64,000 nt of DNA from a virus: positions 1 through 64,000 of the IMG/VR virus record IMGVR_UViG_3300042291_000228; one strand, written 5' to 3'. Position 1 is the stretch's first letter. Every line of letters starts with the position of its first letter. Positions 23,633 to 35,600 of the stretch are shown here, in pieces. The notes under the pieces are model-generated. The model saw nothing but the letters and a program-made list of their open reading frames with translations, was not told where the DNA came from and did no database searches. The translations under genes were made by a program, and so were the position numbers.

Positions 23633-26600
23633 ATGGCAAAAGATATTTTCCCTCAAAGTCAGTTACCAATTCGCAGAACTGTAGAACTTCTACCAGAAGT
23701 CTTTCAAACTGAAACTAATGCAAAATTTATGTCTGCAGTTGTTGATCCCTTGGTTCAACCTGGTACGTTATCTAAAACAGTTGGTTATGTAGGCCGTAGA
23801 TACGGTAAAACTTATAATGGTTCGGACGTATACTTAGACACAGATGCAACTCTTAGAAGTAGATATCAATTAGAACCTGGTGTTACAATCAAAGAAAAAG
23901 ACAAAGTAGAAAATTTTTATGATTATATAGATTTTAAAAATCAATTGAAATTTTTTGGCAACAATCTAGAAAGAGATGATTTAATCACAGATCAAGATCA
24001 CTATTCTTGGAATCCTCCGATCGATTGGGACAAGTTTGTAAATTTTCGTGAATACTATTGGGTGCCGGATGGTCCTCCACCTATCACAGTATTTGGTCAA
24101 CGACAGTCTATAACCAGCACATATAGAGTAAGATTAGGAGTAGGATCATCTTGGGTATTTTTCCCAGACGGTCTGTCGTTAAATCCCTCTCTCACACTCT
24201 ATAGAGGACAAACCTACAAATTTCAGGTCAATGCACCGGGCGAAGGGTTTGTTATTAAAACTGCCTATGATACTGGATCATTAATTTACAAACCTTATCT
24301 ACCATATCAGCAAGGTCAATTTGCAGTATTCAATAACAAGTTATGGAAAGCTAAAACTTTTATTCCTGTAACTGATGGAAGTACCATAGACGAAGATAGT
24401 CAAGATTGGGAATATATCGAAGCAGCTAGTCAAGCTACTGCATTAGACTATAATACAGGAATTACCGGGCAAGGAGCAACTAATGGTACTTTGACTTTTA
24501 CTGTACCGTTAGATGCACCCGATGTATTATTTTATCAAAGCGCCACAGATATTAATAGATTTGGTAGATTCCTTGTTGCTGATATTGAATCAAATACCAA
24601 AATTGATATCACTAACGAAGTTATTGGTAAAACCACATATGTCAGCAGTAATGGTATTACATTTACCAACGGTATGAAAGTTAGATTTTCTGGTCTAGTA
24701 ACACCTACAAAATATTCCGCAGACACTTGGGTAATAGAAGGTGTTGGAGAATCTATTAGATTAATTAGATTTCAAGATTTATCTCCCCCGACCCTTAGCA
24801 CAACAAGTCTAGAAGTGTTGTTTGACGATGGCGGATTTGACACAGAGCCCTTTGATGATGCGGCCACATATCCAGAATTCAAAGACTATATTACAATTAA
24901 TAGAGCCAGCCAAGATTCAAATCCTTGGAGTAGATACAACAGATGGTTTCACCGATCGGTTCTAGAACAGGCACACAGTTTTAACGATAGCGAGTTTGAT
25001 TCGATTGAAACAGCGAGAGCCAAAAGACCTATTATTGAATTTTCTTCAAATCTGCAGTTATTCAATCACGGTAGCCTAGCAAAAACGCCAGTTGATTTTA
25101 TTGATACTTTTACCACCGACGTATTTTCAACCATAGAAGGCAGTATTGGATACAATGTCGACGGTGAAGAATTATTTAATGGTGCTAGATTATTGGTCAC
25201 AGCAGATACCGACACATTAGCCAATAATAGAATTTACACAGTGAACTTTATAATTCACAATAACCGTAGACAAATCAATTTAGTAGAAACTACCGACGCA
25301 ACTTCTACCATCGGTGACGGAGTGTTTGTTAGACGCGGCCTATTAAACAAAGGAATAATGTATCACTTTAACGGTACATCTTGGGTAGCCAGTCAAAAGA
25401 AAACCGCAGTAAATCAAAGTCCGTTATTTGATGTATTTGACGATAATGGTGTCAGTTACGGAGACATGGACACATATCCTGTTAGCAGTTTCTTAGGAAC
25501 TAAACTAGTAAGCTATAAAGTTGGAAACAGTATTGTTGATACCGAATTAGGATTTAGCTTAAGTTATCTAAATATCAACAATGTAGGAGATATTGAATTT
25601 AATTTTGACTGGGATGTAGATACATTTAATTATAATTTTGACAAAAAAGTATTCAACAAGACAATTAGACAAGGTTATTACAAATTTACACATACTGGAA
25701 GTTATGCCAACGGATGGCTTAAATCTGATCGAACATACTTACAACCGGTAATTTACAGTACCACAGTTACTGAAGTTTCAACACAAATTGTTAGCAATGG
25801 TATCAAATGGACAGACGTTCAAGACGATGAGATTTCTAAAATTTTAATCTACGTTAACGGAATAAAATATTCTGGAAGCTACACTAGAAATCAGAATATT
25901 TTTACGTTTCCTACCAGTTTTAAAATAAATGACATTGTTACAATTAAAGTTTTTGCAGATGCAGATCCTCACTTGGGATATTATGAGATTCCAGTAGGAC
26001 TTGAAAAAAATCCTCTGAACAGCGAAGTAAAAACATTTACTCTAGGACAGGCAGTCGATCATGTTTCAACGGCGCTAGACTTATTTGATCAATTTAACGG
26101 ATCATATCCAGGCTCGAGTAATCTAAGAGATCTTACCGGATATCAAAATCTTTCAAGAAGATTTCTAAAACATTCAGGAATTACTCCTACAGCAATAATG
26201 TTACTGTGCGACAAACACGTAAACGTTATTAAATCTATTCAGTACGCAAAAAAATCTTATACAGAATTTAAAAATAACTTTATTAAATTTGCTGAAACCG
26301 CCATATATAATCTAGATCCTGTTGGATTTGTTGATGAAATATTGGCCACTATGTCTAAAGTTAAAACGCAAAAAGATGCATTTGCAGATTCTGATATGGT
26401 GGGCAGCGGCGCCTACAATCTCAAAGAATACGTTGTAGAAGACACAGAAATTATAACTTTTGCATTAAACGCAAAATTTAACTTAACCCAACTTAGCAGA
26501 ACAGCAGTATATATCTATATTAACAATGTGCAGTTGATTCATGGTATCGATTATACATTTAATGATACGTTTGGATTTGTTAGTATTTCCAAAGCACTAA

Positions 26601-29600
26601 CACAAGGAGATATTATTCAAATAAAAGAATATGTTTCTTCAAGTTTCTGTTTTATTCCGCCAACTCCTTCAAAATTAGGTTTATATAAAACCTATATTCC
26701 GTCTTTGTTTTTAGATGATACCTACGTAACTCCTATCAATGTTATTCGAGGTCACGATGGCAGTATCACAGTAGCCTACGGTGATTTCCGAGATGATGTA
26801 TTATTAGAATTAGAAAAACGAATCTACAATAACATTAAACAAGAATATACAGAAGATTTGTTTAGTCAAGATAATATTCTTGGAGGATACTACGGATCAT
26901 CTACATACACTAAACAAGATTTAGACAGCGTAATCAGTTCTGAATTTCTAAGATGGTTTAGTGAAACAAATGTAGACTATCTAACTAACACATTTTTTGA
27001 TAGTGAAGATTCTTTTACCTACACCTATTCAAATATGGGGGATCCTACCGGGCAGTTAAATTTACCTGGATGGTGGAGAGGAGTGTATACTTGGTTGTAT
27101 GATACTGATAGACCACATCGTTGTCCCTGGGAAATGTTGGGATTTAGTCAACAACCTAGCTGGTGGGAAGACCAATACGGTTCAGCACCATATACAAAAA
27201 ATAATTTACTACTGTGGGAAGATCTAGCTGCTGGTATAATCCGCCAAGGATCTCGAGCAGGAATTTATGATAGATACAAAAGAGCTACACTGCTAAATCA
27301 TATTCCTGTAGACGGAGACGGTAACCTATTAAGCCCATTTGAATCGGGAGCAGCTACTAATTTTGTTTTATACAACAATAAAGGCACATTTAAATTTGGT
27401 GACATAGCCCCAGTGGAATACGCCTGGCGTAGTAGCAGTGATTATCCATTTGTTATTATGCTGGCACTATGTCTAATGAGACCTTACGAATTTATCATTG
27501 AAACTCTTGATAAATCTAGAATCAAAGTTAACAAAATTGGTCAAACAGTTAATAAAAATACAAATTTATTCTTTAAGAATTCGGATATTATTGTTCCAAC
27601 ATCTGGAGGCAATCAAACTTCTGGCCTTGTAAATTATGTTGTAGATTATTTAAGATCGAGGGGACTGACTGAATCAGTGCTGCAAAAGAAAATAGATAAT
27701 TTAGATGTTAATTTGTCTACTAGATTAAGTGGATTTGTAGATCAAAGTCAACAAAAATATATTTTAGATAGTAAAAATCCCAGCGCCAGCACTAGCAATA
27801 TTTTTCTTCCTCAAGAAAATTATGATATTAATTTTAACATTAGCGCACCAATTTCTAGTCCAAGTTATAGTGCAGTAGTGATTGAAAAACTGGCTGGTGG
27901 TTTTAAACTTTTTGGTTATGACATCAGTGAACCTTACTTTAAATATTTTGAAGCTGTTAAAAGCACCAATGATCCTTTGCTATCAGTAGGTGGTGTCAGT
28001 GAAAATTTCATCGACTGGGAATCTAACAAGATTTTTGGCAATGGAACAATAATTAGAGTAGCCGATATTTTTTACAGATGTATTAAATCTCACACCAGTG
28101 GCATAGATTTTGATGTACAATTTTGGCAAAGAATAGCAAAATTGCCGTTGGTAGGTGCAGTAGAAGTTTTTAGAAGAAGAACTGTAAATACAGCCACGGT
28201 ACAAGAAATACCCTACGGAACAATATTTTCAACTCTACAAGAAATCGCAGATTTTATCATAGGTTATGATGCATATCTACAATCACAGGGATTTGAATTT
28301 ACCGGTTATGATGGCAATCTAGAATCAGCCAAAGATTGGATTACTTCAATAAAAGAATTATTGTTTTGGTCAAAACACCAATGGGCTGACAGCTCATTAA
28401 TCACGTTGAGTCCTGCTGCTGCAAAAATAGAATTAAACATTGACATCGGAGTTGCTGACAATCTGCTCGATAGCTTTTATGATTATAATATTTTAAAAGT
28501 TGATGGGACCATTCTGCCTGTGGAATTTATAAATGTCAACAGAGAGTTTAAAAAATTAACGGTGGATGTTGTCAACGACTCGGACGGCATATACTTTTTT
28601 AGATGTTATTTTGTTTTGAAAGAACACGTAACAATTTTTGATGATCGTACAGTGTTTAATGATGTGTTATATGATAAGCCAACGGGCTATCGTCAAGAAC
28701 GTATCAAGAGTCGTGGATTCCGCACAGTTGACTGGGACGGCGATTATACAAGTCCGGGATTCTTATTTGACAATGTTAATATACAGATCTGGCAACCCTT
28801 TACTGATTATAAACTAGGCGACATCGTCAATTACAAATCTTACAATTGGACCAGTCTAGTAAATCAACAGGGATCTATTCAATTTAATGACAGTAATTGG
28901 ACCAAATTAGATACAACCCCTGCCAAAGGACTGATCAGCAATTTTGATGTTAGAGTTAGTCAATTTGAAGATTATTATAACGTAGACGCTGACGGAGCCG
29001 GCGCCAGTCAGCGAGAGCTAGCAAGACATCTAATAGGATATCAAACTAGAGAATACCTACAGAATCTTGCAGAAGATAATGTCACTCAATTTAAATTGTA
29101 TCAAGGCTTTATCAGAGAAAAAGGCACAGCTAACGCTGTGGTCAAAGTTTTTGACAAGCTCAGTAGAATCACTGCCGATAGTATTGTACTAGATGAAGAA
29201 TGGGCTTTTAATGTTGGTAGACTAGGGGGCCTAGACCAACTCAATGAAATAGAATTTGAAATTGTCAAAGATAATCTGTTGGTAAATCCACAGGCCATAG
29301 TTATTACTAACGGCCCAATTTCTAAAAATTTATCGGACAAATATCTAAGAGTAAATCAAACTAATTTTACTAGGTCCTTGATTCCTTACAGTGTTGACAT
29401 TAATCCGTTGACCAACTATCAAGGAATTACTAGAAATGCCGGATATGTTAAAACAGATCAAATAGAGTTATTTGTTAGATCAAGAGACGACATATTATCA
29501 CTGGATATTTCATCCTTGGTTGAAAATTCTCACATATGGGTTACTTTTGATAATGCATCTTGGACAGTGTTGAGATTAAATCTCTCTACTGCTCTAACAA

Positions 29601-32600
29601 TTGAAGACATTGTCAAAGATTCTGCCACGAACGTAGTTACTGTAACCGTGAACCAAAAACACGGATTAGTCTTGGATGAAATTGTAGGCATAAAAGACAT
29701 TGAAAATTTTACTGGATTTTACAAAGTTGTAGCGGTGACTGATTATACCTTTGCTGTTCAAGCAGCCGCTGGACCTACGCCAGCCGCCCCAGACATCAGC
29801 TCTATACAATACAACATATATTTGTTGACGCAATCTAGATTTGATTCTTATCAGGATATTGGAGATCAAACCGCTGCCCTGTTAAAGCAAGGATCAAAAT
29901 TATGGATCGACAACGCCGACGAAACTGTGGGCAATTGGGAAGTTGTTGAAAAACAAAGATTGTACGCTGAAAAAACAATCACCAATTTTGGAGCCACAGA
30001 TCCTAGAAATACAGGAAGAGCTGTGGTATATGCTGCCAACCTCAAACAGGTTATCACAGGTATACCATCTGCCAACTCTGTAATGGTGTACTCGGAAACT
30101 GCCACAGGATTGTCTGTAAAAGAAATACTACAACCAGAGACTGAATTTACAAATACAACGGCAAATAGTTTTGGAGACGCCATTGCTATCAGTCCTGATA
30201 ATGTTTGGTTAGCAGTAGGAGCTCCTTTGGCTTCTGGAGTACCTAGTAGATTCAAAGGAATTTACGAGGACAGCTATATAGATCCACTTATACCAGCAGC
30301 ATCTTATCGTGCCGGCGATATAGTGTTGCAAAATGGAAAATTATGGGAAGCCACAAACGATCAACAGCCCGGTGATGGCAGCACCAATACTCTGAACACA
30401 TTGTCTGTGAATTTTAGAAATGAAGATTGGAAACTGGTTGATATAGTCTATGCTAATGCATCGGGAGCAGTAGGCCCAATACATCAAGGCATGGTAGTTT
30501 TATACAAACGAAAAAATAATGCATGGGAATTGCAACATACAATCCTTAGCCCTCGAATTGAGGCAAATGAAAAATTTGGATCAAGTATTTCTATTGGAGT
30601 TTCTGGAGCAAATTATTATATGTCAGTCTCTGCACCGGGATCTCTCAACGACCTAGGTAGAGTTTATCTTTACAAATACACTGGCACAACAGCAGGATCA
30701 ACCACACAGATTCTAACGTTTAATGGAACTAGTGCTGTAAATTATGCAGTGAATACAATTACATTTTCAAGAAATCATAATCTTATAACCGGACAACTGG
30801 TAAGATATCTCAACGGCACATATGCCGGAGATGATAAATCTCTAGCTACATCTCCTCCTCCACCTGAAGATTACACAATCTTATATGCAATAAGAATTAC
30901 AGATACTGTTATACAATTAGCAACTTCAGTGGTAACCGCTACGGCTGGAACAGAAATCGATCTTAAAGATTTTGGTATAGATGATTCAAGTTCGCATACC
31001 TTAATTAGCACAGCAACGGTTGGTTGGAAACAGTTGGGAGATCCTGAGTATCGAGGACTGTATACCAATAGTGCTAGTTCTATTTACAGTCAAGGATCTA
31101 AAGTTTGGTATGAAGGAAGAATATATCAGGCACTAGAAGACACCTACGGTGACGGAACATCACTTGATTTATCCACTAGTAATTCTTGGCAAGTCTTAGA
31201 TGAATCAGTAACTGAAGTTTCACTGCCATCAAACATTGCCTTGATTGACAGTGGAAATATTCTTCCAATTTTACAAGACAGTTCCACAGCTATTCTAGGA
31301 TCAGTATATCCTTTAGTCACAGCTGGAAATTTTATAGTAGGAGAAATTTACACTATTGAAGATTATGGAACTACAAATTTTCAACTTATTGGTAATAATC
31401 CTGCATCCGGAGACGGTCTTACATTCAAAGCTACTGGAGTTGGATCTGGCACAGGTAAAGCAAGATGGAAATCATACCAGTTTGCAGAATTAATTAAAGC
31501 CGGAGATAAGTTTGGCCAAAGCCAAGCCATGAGTCGAGATGGTGGGATTTTAGTAGTCGGAGCTCCTGAAAGTGACGGAATTTATATTGCCAACTATAAA
31601 GGATTATGGGTAAATTATCAAACCTATTACGAAGATGATGTAGTTAAATATCAAAATGTTTACTACAGATTAACTGACGTAGTTGAAGAAAATACAGCAG
31701 ATTCTGCCCTGCAAGATAGTACTTTAATAGTTTCTAGTAAAGGTCAAAGCCCAGCTACTTACAATCAATCGTTTAACGTTTATCTAACAGATGAACAAAA
31801 CAATCCATTTAGATTATGGTTTGAAATTGATACGGTATCCACAGACTCTTCTGGCAAGATCTTTATCTATAAACGAAATTCTAGCGATGTCTATGAACTA
31901 GCGCAAACAATTACCGCCGGGTCATTAACTGAAATTAGTGATGTTTTAAATATTGACAATCTAAATACTGGAGACAAATTTGGAGCAGCAGTAGACATTG
32001 ACTATAACGGAACTACAATTATTGCCAGCAGTCCGTTGGCAGATGTAAAATCTACTGATCAAGGTGCAGTGTTTGTGTTTAAGTCAGATCAATTAGATAG
32101 CGTTTCTTATAGATTAAAACAAAGATTAATTAGCCACGAAAATTATACCAACGAATATTTTGGTTCTGCTATCAGTATAAGTCCTGCAACGGAAAAAATA
32201 GTTGTTGGCGCCACAAATGCCAGTTTCAACCTGTTTACAATATATGATCAAGGTTCTACTTCCTTTGATAATACAAACACCACATTTAGTTCCGACGAAG
32301 GTAATACAGGACAGGTCTATGTGTTTGAAAGAAAAGATCAAACATATCACCTAACAGAAAAATTATATGTTACAGACCTGCAAGACTGGGAATCATTTGG
32401 TTCTAGTGTAGACTGTGTCGGATCAGTGATAGCCGTAGGATCTCCAACCTATCGCGACACAGTATATAGAATAGGTGTTGGTTTTTTAACTATTATTCTA
32501 CCGGGTGCTAGCGGAAACAATGCACTTACAGTAGATGTAGTAATACAAGACGGAGTCATTGTATCTGCCATAGCCAAAGATTCTGGAGCTGGATATACGG

Positions 32601-35600
32601 TCAGCGACTTCAATGATGATACTGATGCTATTGAAATTAATGGATCTGCAGACAAGGCTCGTATTAAAGTGCAAGAAATGTCGGGTAGCACCATAACTAA
32701 GTTGTTTGTGTCCTATGGAGGCAGCGGATATACAGGCAGTGCAGAAGTTATTGAAACTGGTCAGGTTAGATTGTTTACTAAAGACATTACTAAAAATTCT
32801 TGGAATATTATTGCCTCAAAGCAAGACCTAACTGATATAGAATTGTTTAAAAACATTTCAATATACGATAATGAAAATAATGTAAAAATTTCAGACATTG
32901 AAATAGTTGATCATTACAAATTAAAAATACTAGGTGCAGCCGAACAAGAATTAAAATTTAAAACCTTGTACGATCCTGCTACATATACCAACGGTACTGA
33001 TCAACAAGAAGTTGATGAATCTCAGGCTTGGTTTGAAAAACACGTCGGGGAACTGTGGTGGGACCTAAGTACAGCTAAGTGGTTGCTCTATGAACAAGGT
33101 GATATTTCCTATCGAATCGGTAACTGGAATCAATTGGCCTACGGCGCAAGTATTGATGTGTATGAATGGGTAGAATCAAAATATTTGCCTAGCAGATGGG
33201 CCACGTTAGCAGATACAACTGAAGGTCTTGCACAAGGAATTTCAGGACAACCGTTATACCCGGATAACACTGTGTATTCTGTAAAAATCTTAACCAATCC
33301 GTCAACTGGGGAAACCACAGATACAAAATATTATTATTGGATCAAGAATAAAAATATAGTGCCAAAAAATGTTCCAGGCAGAAGAATTACAGCTTCGGAT
33401 GTAAAGAGTTATATTGAAAACCCAATAGGCACAGGACAGCCTATATTAACTCCGATAGCCGCTGATACACTATTGGCGTTCAATTTTGAATCTTTAATCT
33501 CGTCAAATACTGCGTTGGTTAACATTCAATATAGAAAAAATCTAAAAGCCTTGAATTCTATCCATAATGAATATCAGTTGTTGACTGAAGGTGTTGCAGA
33601 CAGTCTTCCCACAGAGACACTAGAAGCCAAATGGATAGACAGTTTAGTAGGGTACGACCTTGCTGGTAACATAGTGCCAGATGCTAGCATACCTATTAAG
33701 CAGAGATATGGTATAAGTTTTAGACCTCGTCAAACAATGTTTAAAGATAGATTTTCTATCTTAAAAACAGTGATTACTAATATCAATTCAGTATTGAAAA
33801 CTCGAGCGTTTTCCGATACTTTGAATTTTATCAATCTTGGATCTGTTGAGCAAGAACCTTCTAATGTGTTAAATCAATACGACATACGTGTAGATACACT
33901 AACTGATCTTGCAGAAGTAGGAACAACAAGAGTAAAAAAAGCTGTATTAAGAGCTAATATTGTTGACGGAGAAATTGATACTATTGATATTATTGATTCG
34001 GGATTTGGCTACAGAAATGCCCCATTCGTTAATATTGAAGGAAACGGACAAGGTGCCACAGCACAAGTAACTATTGACAGTCAAGGCAGACTAAATTCTG
34101 CTACTGTGTTGTCCAAAGGTCGACGTTATACATCTGCTGTAGCAGAGATAAGATATTTTTCTGTGCTAGTAGCGCAAGATTCTAGTATCGATAATTACTG
34201 GAGTATCTATTCCTGGGATGATATAAGAAAAACTTTCTTTAGATCTAAGTCCCAGGCTTTTAATACCAGCAAATATTGGGAATATATTGATTGGTGGCAA
34301 GACGGGTATGGAGAGACTTCGAGAATAGTTAAAGAAATAGCCGATCTTTACCAAGAGCCTTCAATTTTTGTAAATGTGGGAGACCTAATTCGAATTCAAG
34401 AATTTGCTAATGGCGGTTGGGCAGTTTTAGAAAAAACTGAACCTACTCAGGGTAATATTTTAGATAATTATATTCTTGTTGGTAGAAAAAATGGTACTAT
34501 CAATTTAATAATTGATGATCTAGTGTCGGTACAAAATATAGGATATGACAACACAGTTTCTTTTGATGCTGATGTGTATGATATAAATCCTACACAAGAA
34601 CTGCGTAACATTTTAAAAGCAGCTAAGGAAGATATTTTTACTGAAGATCTTAGAGTAGAATGGAATAAATTATTCTTTACTAGTATTCGATATGCGTTTG
34701 TAGAACAACCATATATTGATTGGGCTTTCAAGACAAGTTTCTTAAATGCCACTCACAATGTTGGCGATTTAGAACAAAAAATAAATTACAAAAATGATAA
34801 TTTAGAAAACTTCCAAGAATACATAGAAGAAATCAAACCCTATAGAACCACAATTAGAGAATATATTTCTAAATATACAGATAGAGATACTTCGTATTCG
34901 GGAACTACTGATTTTGATCTCCCTCCAGTGTATTCGACCCAAGATGGAAAAATACTACCAATTAGATCAACCAGCGACAAATTCACTAGTTATCCTTGGA
35001 AGTGGTGGACTGACAACAACGGATACGTTGTTACCGGAATTAGTGTGTCTAACGGCGGCGCCGATTACACAGAAGTTCCTAGTGTAATAATTGAAGGCAA
35101 CGGCACCGGAGCAACAGCACAGGCATTTGTAGCTAATGGCAGCGTGGTTGCTGTGAAGATTCTAAACAAAGGTCAAGGTTATACACAGGCTCCTACTATC
35201 AGTCTAGTTGGTGGTAATGGCACTAGTCAAAGTATTGCCAAGGCTGTAGCCATAATTGGTGAAACTGCGGCAAGAACATTTGATCTCACTGTGAAATTTG
35301 ATAGACTTGCTAAACAAGGAATATACCAAAAATTTACTAAATCTGAAATTTTTACGGCCACAGGATTTTCTGCGGTCTTTCAATTACAATACGCTCCTAA
35401 CAGAGACAAGAGTAAAATTTCAATCACTAAAAACAATCAAATTGTATTGAACAGTGAATATACAATTACATTGTATACTTCCACAACAGACACATACAGC
35501 TTGATCAAAGGTAAATTAATTTTTAATACAACTCCGGCCCTAGGTGATGTAATAGAAATAAACTATGAAAAGAATGTAGAATTATTTGACAGCATAAACA